Shown piece by piece: positions 17,075 through 26,506 of a stretch of 64,000 nt of DNA. This stretch comes from Hydrogenophaga crocea. GTDB taxonomy: Bacteria; Pseudomonadota; Gammaproteobacteria; Burkholderiales; Burkholderiaceae_C. The notes beneath the pieces were generated by a model, which searched no databases, was not told the DNA's origin, and worked only from the letters and a program-made list of their open reading frames with translations. The DNA lies in assembly GCF_011388215.1 (NCBI RefSeq), contig NZ_CP049989.1, positions 4,134,001 to 4,198,000 on the forward strand, in the 5' to 3' direction. Position 1 is the first letter of the stretch, and each line of letters opens with the position of its first letter. The position numbers and the translations under genes are program-made.

Positions 17075-18465
17075 GGCAGGGGCAGCGCCACGCGCAGCCA
17101 CAGCCCGCCCAGGGGCGAGGGCCGGGCCTTGATGGTTCCGTCGTGCGCCTGCGCGATGCGCTGGCAGATCGACAGCCCCAGGCCCGCACCGCCGCTGGCC
17201 CGGCTGCGCGAGGGCTCGGCGCGGAAGAAGCGCTCGAACAGGCGCGGCAACTGGTCGGCGGGCACGCCGGGCGCGCTGTCCTGCACGTCCACCACCACCT
17301 GCCGGCCCTCGGTGCGCGCGGCCAGCCGCACCGCGCCGCCTTCGTCGGTGTAGCGGCAACTGTTCTCCAGCAGGTTGGCGAACAGCTGCTGCAGCCGGCT
17401 GGCATCGCCGAACAGCGGCAGCGGCGTGACCGGCAGCTCGAGCGCCAGCCGCAGCGAGCGGCCCTGCAGGCGCTCGCCGAAGGCCGCGGCCACGTCGGCG
17501 AGCAGCTCGCGCAGGTCGAGCTCGGCCTTGCGGTACGAGAGCGCGCCCACGTCGGCCAGCGAGAGGTCGTAGAGGTCGTCGACCAGCTTGTGCAGCGTGG
17601 CCACCTCGCCCTTGAGCGAGCGCAGCGCCTGCGCGTCGAGCGTGCGCACGCCGTCCTGCAGCGCCTCGAGCTCGCCGTTGAGCACGCCCAGCGGCGTGCG
17701 CAGCTCGTGCGACACGTCGGCCATGAACTCGCGCCGCGCGGCCTCGTTGCGCTGCAGGGTGAGCGCGAGGTGGTTGAAGTCGTGGCCCAGGCGCGAGACC
17801 TCGTCGGCCTCGCGGTCGGCGCGGTCGTCGACCGGCACGCGCGCCGCGTAGTCGCCGGCCGCGAGCCGGTGCGTGGCCTCGGCCACCTGCCGCACCGGCC
17901 GCAGCAGCCGGCGCGAGACCCAGAAGGCCACCGCCGCCGCGAGCAGCGTGGCCGCGCCGCCCACCAGCCAGGCCGAGCGGCGCTGCGCGTCGGCGAAGCG
18001 CTTCTCGGCGCCCGAGCTCACCGAGTCGATCGGCGTGAGCAGCATCCAGCCCACGGTGAGGCCGTCGACCTCGATCGGCCGCTCGATCGCGTCGGTCGAC
18101 GGGTTGGGGTAGCCGAACACGCGCCGGCGCTGGGCGTCGAGCAGGGTCATGCGGCGCGTGGCGCCCATGAGCTCGGCCGGGCTGAGCTTGAGCGCCTCGG
18201 CCTGCTCGGTGGGCACGCCGCGGCGCAGCAGGTAGCCGCCCAGGTGCGTCTGCAGGCGCGTGAAGTCCCAGCTGTTGCCGTTCTCGCGGTAGGCCAGGGC
18301 CGCGCTCAGCGTGGCCTGGTCGAGGCGGTTGATCTCCTGCTCGTTCAGAAAGCCCAGGAAGTCGCGGTTGAGGTTGACGTGCGTGAACACGCCCATGGCA
18401 AAGGCCACGGCGATCGCGGTGCTTAGCACCGCGGTGAACAGCCGCGCGGTCAGGCTCAGTCTCAT
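17071..18465 (-). CDS. baeS: Sensor histidine kinase, BaeS-like
   Basis: Membrane sensor kinase of 464 residues. TM1 is about 8-28, a periplasmic loop of roughly 135 residues follows, TM2 is about 165-185, and HAMP is about 186-240. The phospho-acceptor His is in FMADVSHELRTPLGVLNGE (near 250). The ATPase domain carries FANLLENSCRYTDEGG (N box), VDVQDSAPGVP (G1), LFERFFR (F box) and GGAGLGLSICQ (G2). It is divergent from the RND adaptor gene 104 bases away and precedes the BaeR-like regulator. The BaeS assignment rests on overall organisation and context; other envelope-stress kinases are possible. Confidence 0.87.
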   Translation of the reverse strand: MRLSLTARLFTAVLSTAIAVAFAMGVFTHVNLNRDFLGFLNEQEINRLDQATLSAALAYRENGNSWDFTRLQTHLGGYLLRRGVPTEQAEALKLSPAELMGATRRMTLLDAQRRRVFGYPNPSTDAIERPIEVDGLTVGWMLLTPIDSVSSGAEKRFADAQRRSAWLVGGAATLLAAAVAFWVSRRLLRPVRQVAEATHRLAAGDYAARVPVDDRADREADEVSRLGHDFNHLALTLQRNEAARREFMADVSHELRTPLGVLNGELEALQDGVRTLDAQALRSLKGEVATLHKLVDDLYDLSLADVGALSYRKAELDLRELLADVAAAFGERLQGRSLRLALELPVTPLPLFGDASRLQQLFANLLENSCRYTDEGGAVRLAARTEGRQVVVDVQDSAPGVPADQLPRLFERFFRAEPSRSRASGGAGLGLSICQRIAQAHDGTIKARPSPLGGLWLRVALPLP

Positions 18466-18569
18466 GGTGGGCTATGGTCGTCGCGCCCGTGTGTACCTGA
18501 CAAGCCATACCCCCTGCTGGCCCGGGCGCTTCAATTTCTCTCCACATTCCTTGCGCACAGTCGCGCGCC

Positions 18570-19706
18570 ATGCCGCGCACGCTCCCCTCCCTTTTCACGC
18601 TGGGCGCCCTGAGCGCCCTGATGTTCCTGGCCGCCTGCAGCAAGGGCGGCGACGCCCCGAAGCCCGCGGCCGCGCCGCCCGAGGTCGGCGTGGTCACGGT
18701 GTCCACGCAGGACGCGCCGCTCGAGCTCGAACTGCCGGGGCGCCTGGCGGCCAGCGAGGTGGCCGAGATCCGGCCGCAGGTGAGCGGCATCGTGCAGAAA
18801 CGCCTGTTCGAAGAGGGCAGCACGGTGCGCGCGGGCCAGCCGCTCTACCAGCTCGACGCCGCCACGTTCGAGGCCGAGCGCGCGGGCGCGGCCGCCACGC
18901 TGCAGCGCGCCGAGGCCCAGCTGGCGGTGGCGCGCACCAAGGCCGCGCGCGACGCCGAACTGCTGCAGGCCGACGTGATCAGCCGCCAGGCCGCCGAAGA
19001 CAGCGCGGCCGCGCTGCGCCAGGCCGAGGCCGAGGTGGCCGTGGCGCGCGCCGCGCTCAACGCCGCGCAGGTGCAGCTCGCGCGCACCCGCATCACCGCG
19101 CCGATCGCGGGCCGGGTCGAGATCTCGCAGGTCACGGCGGGCGCGCTCGTCACGGCCAGCCAGACCCAGCCGCTCACCACCGTGCAGCGGCTCGACCCCA
19201 TGCAGGTCGACATCGTGCAGGGCAGCGCCGAGATGCTCGCGCTGCGCCGCCAGCTCGACGCGGGCAGCGGCAGCCGCGAGCTGCGCCTGGTGCTCGAAGA
19301 CGGCAGCGAACACCCCGAGCCCGCGCGGCTGCAGGTGAGCGGCATGACGGTGGACCCGGGCACCGGCGCGGTCACGCTGCGCGCCAGCGTGCCCAACCCG
19401 CGCGCCAGCCTGCTGCCCGGCATGGTGGTCACCGCGCGGCTGCTCGCGGGCGTGAACCGCAGCGCCATCGTGGTGCCGCAGCAGGCCGTGAGCCGCACGC
19501 CCACGGGCGACGCCACGGCCTGGGTGGTGGGTGAGGGCAACAAGCTCGAACGCCGCCGCCTCGGGCTCGGGCGCAGCCTGGGCAACCAGTGGCTGGTCAA
19601 CGAAGGCCTCAAGCCCGGCGAACGCCTGGTGGTCGAGGGCCTGCAGCGCGCGCGGCCCGATCTGGTGGTGACGCCGGTGCCCGCGAAGCTGGCGCAGGGG
19701 GGCTGA
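18570..19706 (+). CDS. RND efflux periplasmic adaptor lipoprotein (AcrA/MexA type)
   Basis: Membrane fusion protein of 378 residues linking the inner-membrane pump to the outer-membrane channel. The lipobox ends MFLAAC with Cys at 23. Adaptor features in order are ELPGRLAASEVAEIRPQVSG, GSTVRAGQPLYQLDAATFEA, an alpha-helical hairpin (about 95-170), [16 protein letters not shown] (second lipoyl half) and the beta-barrel and membrane-proximal domains. It is the first gene of a three-gene operon, with a four-base gap to the pump gene. The divergent BaeSR-like genes suggest induction by envelope stress. Confidence 0.95.
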   Translation: MPRTLPSLFTLGALSALMFLAACSKGGDAPKPAAAPPEVGVVTVSTQDAPLELELPGRLAASEVAEIRPQVSGIVQKRLFEEGSTVRAGQPLYQLDAATFEAERAGAAATLQRAEAQLAVARTKAARDAELLQADVISRQAAEDSAAALRQAEAEVAVARAALNAAQVQLARTRITAPIAGRVEISQVTAGALVTASQTQPLTTVQRLDPMQVDIVQGSAEMLALRRQLDAGSGSRELRLVLEDGSEHPEPARLQVSGMTVDPGTGAVTLRASVPNPRASLLPGMVVTARLLAGVNRSAIVVPQQAVSRTPTGDATAWVVGEGNKLERRRLGLGRSLGNQWLVNEGLKPGERLVVEGLQRARPDLVVTPVPAKLAQGG

Positions 19707-19710
19707 GCGC

Positions 19711-22700
19711 ATGGCCGGCTTTTTCATCGACCGCCCCATCTTCGCCTGGGTGCTGGCCATCGTGGTCATGCTCGCGGGCACGGCCGCGGTGCTCACGCTG
19801 CCGCTCGAGCGCTACCCCGACATCGCGCCCACGCGCATCTCGGTCAACACCAGCTACCCGGGCGCCTCGGCCAAGGCCATCGAGGACTCGGTGACGCAGG
19901 TGATCGAGCAGAACCTCAAGGGCATCGACGGCCTGTTCTCCATCGAGTCGTCGAGCAACGCCTCGGGCACCGCGAGCACGCAGCTGAGCTTCGTCGCCGG
20001 CACCGACCCCGACCTCGCGCAGATGCAGGTGCAGAACAAGGTGGCGCAGTCCCTCTCGCGGCTGCCGCAGGCGGTGCAGGCCCAGGGCGTGCGCGTCACC
20101 AAGGCCGGCACCGATTTCCTCATGGTGGTCACGCTCACCAGCGACGACCCCGCCGTGAGCTCGGCGGACCTCGGCGACTACCTCTCGAGCACGCTGCAGG
20201 ACATCGTGAGCCGCGTCGAGGGCGTGGGCGACGTGAGCATCTTCGGCTCGGGCTACGCCATGCGCATCTGGCTCGACCCGGCCCGGCTGCAGCGCTACGC
20301 GCTGGTGCCGGGTGACATCCGCAATGCGCTGCTGGCCCAGAACACCGAGGTCTCGGCGGGCCAGATCGGCGCGCCGCCCTCGCCCGAGGGCCAGCGGCTC
20401 ACCGCCATCGTCACGGCGCGCGCCAAGCTGCAGACGGCCGAGCAGTTCCGCGACATCGTGCTGCGCGTGCTGCCCGACGGGTCGGTGCTGCGCCTGGGCG
20501 ACGTGGCGCGCGTGGAGCTCGGCCGCGACAGCTACACCACCAACATCCGCAGCACCGGCCAGACCGCGGCCGGCATGGCCATCTACCCGGCCAGCGGTGC
20601 CAACGCGCTCACCACGGCCAACGCGGTCAAGGCCAAGCTCGCCGAGCTCGAGCCCTTCTTCCCGCCGGGCATGAAGACCACGGTGACCTACGACACCACG
20701 CCCTTCATCAGCGTGTCCATCGAAGGCGTGGTGAAGACGCTGATCGAGGCCATGGTGCTGGTGGTGGTCATCATGTACCTGTTCATGCAGAACCTGCGCG
20801 CCACGCTGATCCCCGCGATCGCGGTGCCGGTGGTGCTGCTGGGCACCTTCGGCGTGCTCGCGGTGGCGGGCTACTCCATCAACTCGCTCACCATGTTCGG
20901 CCTGGTGCTGGCCATCGGCCTGCTGGTGGACGACGCCATCGTGGTGGTGGAGAACGTGGAGCGGCTGATGCGCGAAGAGGGCCTGGACCCGCGCGAGGCC
21001 ACGCGCCGCAGCATGAAGGAAATCAGCGGCGCGCTGGTGGGCATCGCGGTGGTGCTGTCGGCGGTGTTCATCCCCATGGCCTTCTTCGGCGGCTCCACCG
21101 GCGTGATCTACCGGCAGTTCTCGATCACGGTGGTGAGCGCCATGGTGCTGTCGGTGCTGGTGGCCATGAGCCTGTCGCCCGCCTTGTGCGCCACGCTGCT
21201 GAAGCCGGTGCACGCGGGCGAACACGCGGCCCCGGGCGGGCCCTTCGGCCGCACGCTGGGCCGCGCCTTCGGCGGCTTCAACCGCTGGTTCGATCGCATG
21301 ACCGAACGCTACGTCGACCGCGTGCGCTGGCTCAGCGCGCGCGGCGTGCGCAGCTTCGTGGTGTACCTGCTGGTCATTGCGGGCATGGTGCTGCTGTACC
21401 GCGCGCTGCCCACCTCCTTCCTGCCCGACGAAGACCAGGGCAGCCTGCAGTTCCAGGTGCGCATGGCCCCGGGGGCCACGGCCGAACGGCTCGAGGCCAT
21501 CGCCGAGGACATCGAGGACTACTTCGCGGCCCAGCCCGAGATCCGCTTCTACAACTTCGTGCGCGGCTCGGGCGGCGACCAGGGCTCGGGCCAGGGCTTC
21601 ATCCGCCTGACCGACTGGGACCAGCGCCCCGAGGCGGCCCAGAGCGCGGGCGCGCTCGCCGAGCGCTTCAGCCGCGAACTGCAGCGCCGCGTGCGCGACG
21701 CCGACGTGTTCGTGGTGCAGCCGCCCACGGTGCGTGGCCTGGGCGGCAGCGCGGGCATCCAGCTCTTCCTGCAAGACCTGGGCGGTGTGGGCAGCGAGGC
21801 GCTCGCGAAGGCGCGCGACCAGCTGCTCGCCGCGGCCAACCAGCGGCCCGAGCTCAACCGCGCGCGCGTCAACAGCCTGGCCGAAACGCCGCAGCTGCAG
21901 ATCCACATCGACGACCACAAGGCCGGCACGCTGGGCGTGAGCACCACCACCATCAACGACACGCTGTCGATCGCCTTCGGCGGCAGCTACGTCAACGACT
22001 TCCTCGACCGCGGCCGCGTCAAGCGCGTGCTGGTGCAGGGCGACGCGGCCTTCCGCGCCGCGCCCGACAGCCTGCGCCACTGGTACGTGCGCAACGCCGA
22101 GGGCGCCATGGTGCCCTTCAGCGCCTTCGCCACCAGCGACTGGGTCAACGGCCCGCGCCAGCTGGTGCGCTACAACGGCAGCGCGGCCTACGAGATCCAG
22201 GCCGACGTCGCGCCCGGCGTGAGCTCGGGCGCGGCCATGGCCGCGATGGAGCAGGTCCTGAGCCAGATGCCGCCCGGCGTGGGCTACGAGTGGTCGGGCC
22301 GCAGCTACCAGGAGCGGCTCTCGGGCAACCAGGCGCCCATGCTTTACGCCATCTCGGTGCTGTTCATCTTCCTGTGCCTGGCCGCGCTCTACGAGAGCTG
22401 GTCGGTGCCCTTCAGCGTGATGCTGGTGGTGCCGCTGGGCATCGTGGGCGCGCTGCTCGCGCACCACATCGGCGGTCAGAGCAACGACGTGTTCTTCCAG
22501 GTCGGCCTGCTCACCACCGTGGGGCTGGCGGCCAAGAACGCCATCCTCATCGTGGAGTTCGCGCAGTCGCTGGTGGACCAGGGCATGGGCCTGCTCGACG
22601 CCACGCTCAAGGCCAGCCGGCAGCGGCTGCGCCCCATCCTCATGACCTCGCTGGCTTTCATGATGGGCGTGCTGCCGCTGGCCCTGGCCACCGGCGCGGG

Positions 22701-22860
22701 TTCGGGCTCGCAGCGCGCCATCGGCGTCGGCGTGCTCGGCGGCATGGCCAGCGCCACGGCGCTGGGCATCTTCTTCGTGCCGCTGTTCTACCTGTGGGTG
22801 CGGCGGCGCTTCTCGGCGCGCCGCGCCGCCCCCGCCGGGGGGCAGGAGGTGGGCGCATGA
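19711..22860 (+). CDS. RND multidrug efflux pump, HAE1 family (AcrB/MexB type)
   Basis: Proton-driven inner-membrane drug exporter of 1049 residues. It begins MAGFFIDRPIFAWVLAIVVM, the usual HAE1 start. The proton-relay pair is in GLLVDDAIVVVENVERLM (two Asp near 410) and the matching Lys in GLAAKNAILIVEFAQS (near 940). Other landmarks are YPGASAKAIEDSVTQVIEQ, FFGGSTGVIYRQFSIT and LPDEDQGSLQFQV. Its stop codon overlaps the outer-membrane factor start by four bases. Closest in style to AcrB and MexB, so amphiphilic drugs are the probable substrates. Confidence 0.96.
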   Translation: MAGFFIDRPIFAWVLAIVVMLAGTAAVLTLPLERYPDIAPTRISVNTSYPGASAKAIEDSVTQVIEQNLKGIDGLFSIESSSNASGTASTQLSFVAGTDPDLAQMQVQNKVAQSLSRLPQAVQAQGVRVTKAGTDFLMVVTLTSDDPAVSSADLGDYLSSTLQDIVSRVEGVGDVSIFGSGYAMRIWLDPARLQRYALVPGDIRNALLAQNTEVSAGQIGAPPSPEGQRLTAIVTARAKLQTAEQFRDIVLRVLPDGSVLRLGDVARVELGRDSYTTNIRSTGQTAAGMAIYPASGANALTTANAVKAKLAELEPFFPPGMKTTVTYDTTPFISVSIEGVVKTLIEAMVLVVVIMYLFMQNLRATLIPAIAVPVVLLGTFGVLAVAGYSINSLTMFGLVLAIGLLVDDAIVVVENVERLMREEGLDPREATRRSMKEISGALVGIAVVLSAVFIPMAFFGGSTGVIYRQFSITVVSAMVLSVLVAMSLSPALCATLLKPVHAGEHAAPGGPFGRTLGRAFGGFNRWFDRMTERYVDRVRWLSARGVRSFVVYLLVIAGMVLLYRALPTSFLPDEDQGSLQFQVRMAPGATAERLEAIAEDIEDYFAAQPEIRFYNFVRGSGGDQGSGQGFIRLTDWDQRPEAAQSAGALAERFSRELQRRVRDADVFVVQPPTVRGLGGSAGIQLFLQDLGGVGSEALAKARDQLLAAANQRPELNRARVNSLAETPQLQIHIDDHKAGTLGVSTTTINDTLSIAFGGSYVNDFLDRGRVKRVLVQGDAAFRAAPDSLRHWYVRNAEGAMVPFSAFATSDWVNGPRQLVRYNGSAAYEIQADVAPGVSSGAAMAAMEQVLSQMPPGVGYEWSGRSYQERLSGNQAPMLYAISVLFIFLCLAALYESWSVPFSVMLVVPLGIVGALLAHHIGGQSNDVFFQVGLLTTVGLAAKNAILIVEFAQSLVDQGMGLLDATLKASRQRLRPILMTSLAFMMGVLPLALATGAGSGSQRAIGVGVLGGMASATALGIFFVPLFYLWVRRRFSARRAAPAGGQEVGA

Positions 22861-24281
22861 GGTCGCTGAATATGCAGGCCCTGGCCGCGCCGCTGGCCGC
22901 GGCCGCGCTGCTCGCGGGCTGCGGCTCGCTGGTGCCGCGCACCGAGGCCCCGGTGCCGCCGCTGCGCAGCGATTTCCGCGCCGGCGCGCCGGCCCCCGCG
23001 GTCGACACCGCCGCGGCCGACGCCGCCGCGCGCGAGTGGGCCGGCTTCATCAACGACCCGCGCCTGCGCGAGGTGGTGGGCATCGCGCTCACGCAGAACC
23101 GCTCGCTGCGCGCCAGCGCCGCCGCGGTCGAGCGCGTGCAGGCGCAATACCGCATCCAGCGCGCCGCGGGCGCGCCCCAGCTGGGCGTGTCGGCCGCCGC
23201 CACACGCCAGCGCACGCTCGAGAACGGCGCGGCCACCAGCTACAGCCTGAGCCTGGGCCTCGCGGCCTGGGAGATCGACCTGTTCGACCGCCTCGGTAGC
23301 CTCGAAGGCGCAGCGCTCGCGCGCTACCTTGCGCAGACCGAAACGCAGCAAAGCGCGCGCCTGAGCCTGGTGGCCGAAACCCTGAACGCCTGGCTCAACC
23401 TGCAGGCGCTGCAGCAGCGCGCGGTGCTGGCGCAGCAACTCCTGCAAAGCCAGCAGCGCACGCTCGACCTCGCCGAGGCGCAGTACCAGCGCGGCGCGAG
23501 TTCGGGCCTGGACCGCGCCCGCGCGCGCACCGCCTTCGAGGCCGCGCGCGGCGAGGCGGCGCGCAGCGCGGTGGCGGTGCAGCAGGCGCGCGCGCAGCTC
23601 GAGCTGCTCGCCGGCCAGCCGCTGCCCGATGCGCTGTTGCCCGATGCGCTGCTGCCCGCCGCGCAGGAGACCCCCGGGCGCGGCGACGCCACCGCGCTGC
23701 CCGCCATTCCCGCGGGCCTGCCCGCCGAGGTGCTGCTGCAGCGGCCCGACGTGCGCGCGGCCGAACAGGCGCTGCAGGCCAGCGCCTTCGATGTGGGCGC
23801 CGCGCGCGCCGCGCTGTTCCCGCGCCTCACGCTCACCGCGAGCGCGGGCACGCGCAGCGCCGAGCTCGGCGGCCTGTTCGGCCGCGGCAGCGGCGTGTGG
23901 AGCGTGGTGCCGCAGCTCGATCTCGCGCTGTTCGACGCCGGCGCCCGCCGCGCCCAGGTGGACGCGAGCGAGGCCAGCCGGCGCGAGGCCCTGGCCCGCT
24001 ACGAAGCCACGCTGCAGACCGCCTTCCGCGAGGTGGCCGACGCGCTCGCGGTGCGCGACGGCCTGGCCGAACGCCTGTCGGCCCAACAGGCCCAGGTCGA
24101 TGCCGCGCAGCGCAGCCTGGGCCTGGTGGAACAGGGCTACCGCCTGGGCGCGAACAGCCAGCTCGATCTGCTCGACGCCCAGCGCCAGCTCGCCAGCGCG
24201 CAGCAAGGCCTGGTGGACCTGCGCCAGGCCGAACGCGCCAACCGCGTGGACCTGCTGCGCGCGCTGGGCGGGCGCTGGTGA
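22857..24281 (+). CDS. Outer-membrane efflux lipoprotein, NodT/OprM family
   Basis: TolC-like outer-membrane channel of 474 residues that completes the tripartite pump. The lipobox ends LLAGC with Cys at 22. Two similar halves of coiled-coil and beta-strand sequence are visible, for example REWAGFINDPRLREVVGIAL in the first and AAEQALQASAFDVGAARAAL in the second. NodT landmarks LPAEVLLQRPDVRAAE and FPRLTLTAS are present. A small duplication, DALLPDALLP near residue 260, comes from a 15-base direct repeat. It is coupled to the pump by an ATGA overlap. Confidence 0.95.
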   Translation: MRSLNMQALAAPLAAAALLAGCGSLVPRTEAPVPPLRSDFRAGAPAPAVDTAAADAAAREWAGFINDPRLREVVGIALTQNRSLRASAAAVERVQAQYRIQRAAGAPQLGVSAAATRQRTLENGAATSYSLSLGLAAWEIDLFDRLGSLEGAALARYLAQTETQQSARLSLVAETLNAWLNLQALQQRAVLAQQLLQSQQRTLDLAEAQYQRGASSGLDRARARTAFEAARGEAARSAVAVQQARAQLELLAGQPLPDALLPDALLPAAQETPGRGDATALPAIPAGLPAEVLLQRPDVRAAEQALQASAFDVGAARAALFPRLTLTASAGTRSAELGGLFGRGSGVWSVVPQLDLALFDAGARRAQVDASEASRREALARYEATLQTAFREVADALAVRDGLAERLSAQQAQVDAAQRSLGLVEQGYRLGANSQLDLLDAQRQLASAQQGLVDLRQAERANRVDLLRALGGRW

Positions 24282-24292
24282 AGCCCTCGTGA

Positions 24293-24322
24293 GGCGGGAC
24301 CTACATCCCGACACATCCCGCC
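24293..24322. terminator. Inverted repeat after the first RND operon
   Basis: GGCGGGA and TCCCGCC form a 7-base stem around a 16-base loop that also contains the direct repeat ACATCCCG. It lies 12 bases after the outer-membrane factor stop codon and 35 bases before the AsmA-like gene. No U-tract follows, so termination is only possible. Confidence 0.3.
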
Positions 24323-24356
24323 AGGAACACCGCTTGCCCGGCGGGCTCCCATCCCC

Positions 24357-26339
24357 ATGGCACGCGCGCGCTTCACCCCCCTCCTGGCCTGGGCCGGCGC
24401 CGCGCTGGTCCTGGGAGCGGTGGCGGCCGAGCTGAGCGGCTGGCGCTTTCTGCGCGCGCCGGTGGAGCGCGCGGCCACGCAGAGCGCGGGCGTGCCGGTG
24501 CAGATGCAGGGGCGCTTCCGCCTGCACCTGATCGGCCGGCCGCGGCTGGAGGTGGAGCACCTGCACATCGCGTCCGACCCGCGCTTCGGCGCGCCGCACC
24601 TGCTCGATGCGCGCGGCGCCGCCGTGGCCTGGCGCTGGGGCGACGTGTGGCGCTGGCGGCAGGGCGATCGCCTGCGCCTGCAGGCGCTGCGCGCCGATGC
24701 GCTCGACGCGCGCCTGGTGCGCACGCCCGACGGCCGCGCGAACTGGCAGATCGGCGCGCGCACGCCGCGCGCCGAAGCAGTCGAGGCCGAGGCCGAGCCG
24801 CTCGGCGGCCTGCCGCGCTTCGGCTCGCTCGTGATCGGCGAAGGCATGGTCGACTGGCAGGACCCGGTGGCCGACGTCGATCTGCAGATCGCGCTGCGCG
24901 CGCGCGAAGGCGAGGCCGAAGACGGCGCGGGCGCGGGCACCGAGGCGCGGCTGAACGGCCGCTACCGCGCCATGCCCCTGCGCCTGCAGGCGCGCGCCGG
25001 TGGCACGCTGCCGCTGCTGCACGACCCCGACACCGCGCGCGACGCGCCCTGGGTGCCGCTGCGCGTGGAGGGCACGGTGGGCCGCGCGCGGCTGCTGTAC
25101 GACGGCCAGGCCGCGGCGCTGCTGGGCACGCCCCGGCTGCAGGGCGCGCTGGCCTTCAGCGGTCCCTCGCTGGCCGAGGTCGGCCGGCCGCTGGGCCTCA
25201 CGCTGCCGCAGACCCCGCCCTTCGAACTGCGCGGCCGGCTCTCGCAAGACGCGGGCGTGTGGCGGCTGCAGGCCGAGCGCGCCCACATCGGCAGCAGCCG
25301 CCTCGCGGGCGATCTGCGCTTCTTCCAGCGCTCGCAGCCGCGCCGGCTCACGGGCGAGCTCACCGGCAGCCGGCTCGCGTTCGCCGACCTCGGCCCCGCC
25401 ATCGGCGCGCCGGCCGCGGCGGCGCGGCCCCAGACCCCGCCGCCCGCGGGCCGCGTGCTGCCGCAGCGCCGCTTCGACCTGCCCTCGCTCAAGGCCATGG
25501 ACGCCGACGTGCGCGTGGCCATCGACCGCGTGGACTTCGGCACCGACGCCATGGCCCCGCTGCGCGGCCTGCAGACCCAGGTGCGGCTGCAGGCCGGCGT
25601 GCTGCGGCTCGACGAACTGCGCGCCTCGGTCTCGGGCGGGCGCTTCCAGGGCATGACCCAGCTCGACAGCACCGCCGAGCCCGCGGCCTGGCGCGCCACG
25701 CTCGACGTGGCCGGCGTGAACCTGGCCGACTGGGTGAAGGGCCTGCGCCGCAACGGCCAGGGCCAGGGCCAAGGCAACGCCGACCCCTACCTCACGGGCG
25801 TGTTGCAGGCCCGGCTCGACCTGAGCGGGCGCGGCGCGTCCACCGCCGACATCCTGGGCTCGCTCGACGGCCCGATCGACCTGCGGCTGCGCGACGGCAC
25901 GGTCTCGCACCTGGTCACCGAAGGCCTGGGCCTCGATCTCGCGCAGGCCCTGGGCGTCTTCGTGCGCGGCGACGACCCGCTGCCGCTGCGCTGCGCGCGC
26001 TTCGACCTGGTGGCGCGCGACGGCGTGGTGGAGCCGCGCCTGGCCGTGCTCGACAACCGCGACAGCACCGTGCGCCTGGGCGGCCGCGTGAACCTGCGCG
26101 ACGAATCGCTGGCGCTGCGCGTGGTGACCCAGCCCAAGGACTGGACGCCGCTGTCGCTGCGCACGCCCGTGACCGTCACGGGCACGCTGGGCCGGCCGCA
26201 GGTGGGCATCGAAGGCCGCCGCCTCGCGGGCCGGCTGGCGGGCGCGATCGCGCTCGGCGCGGTCGCGGGGCCCGCGGCGGCGGTGATCCCGCTGGTGGAC
26301 CTGGGCAAGCCGGGCGAGGGCGATCCGTGTGAGCCCTGA
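24357..26339 (+). CDS. AsmA-family protein
   Basis: Inner-membrane-anchored periplasmic protein of 660 residues. An N-terminal helix (about 8-26) is followed by the AsmA N-domain pattern (VPVQMQGRFRLHLIGRPRLEVEHLHIA and DGRANWQIG). The C-terminal AsmA core (about 380-600) contains VAIDRVDFGTDAMAPLRGLQT, LDLSGRGASTADILGSLDG and the repeated beta-strand patterns of bridge-like lipid-transfer proteins. AsmA proteins are implicated in phospholipid traffic and outer-membrane homeostasis. It lies between two RND operons on the same strand, 75 bases after the first. Its role in efflux, if any, is unknown. Confidence 0.88.
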   Translation: MARARFTPLLAWAGAALVLGAVAAELSGWRFLRAPVERAATQSAGVPVQMQGRFRLHLIGRPRLEVEHLHIASDPRFGAPHLLDARGAAVAWRWGDVWRWRQGDRLRLQALRADALDARLVRTPDGRANWQIGARTPRAEAVEAEAEPLGGLPRFGSLVIGEGMVDWQDPVADVDLQIALRAREGEAEDGAGAGTEARLNGRYRAMPLRLQARAGGTLPLLHDPDTARDAPWVPLRVEGTVGRARLLYDGQAAALLGTPRLQGALAFSGPSLAEVGRPLGLTLPQTPPFELRGRLSQDAGVWRLQAERAHIGSSRLAGDLRFFQRSQPRRLTGELTGSRLAFADLGPAIGAPAAAARPQTPPPAGRVLPQRRFDLPSLKAMDADVRVAIDRVDFGTDAMAPLRGLQTQVRLQAGVLRLDELRASVSGGRFQGMTQLDSTAEPAAWRATLDVAGVNLADWVKGLRRNGQGQGQGNADPYLTGVLQARLDLSGRGASTADILGSLDGPIDLRLRDGTVSHLVTEGLGLDLAQALGVFVRGDDPLPLRCARFDLVARDGVVEPRLAVLDNRDSTVRLGGRVNLRDESLALRVVTQPKDWTPLSLRTPVTVTGTLGRPQVGIEGRRLAGRLAGAIALGAVAGPAAAVIPLVDLGKPGEGDPCEP

Positions 26340-26506
26340 GCCCCGGCCGGCCGGCGCCGCGCGATGTGGGGGCGGCCCGCTGGGGTAATGGCGGGTCTTT
26401 ATCATCGCCGCGGCCCCGCAAGCCCCTGTCCCCCGCCCGCTCGGGTTGCGCCACCGTGGCGTTTCCACCCTTGCCTGTCCGCCCCTTCCGCGCCAGCCTC
26501 CAACCC

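Noticed and set aside
18466..18569. BaeR box between the kinase and adaptor genes
   Set aside because: I looked for direct repeats with 10-11 base spacing and found none convincing in this 104-base gap.
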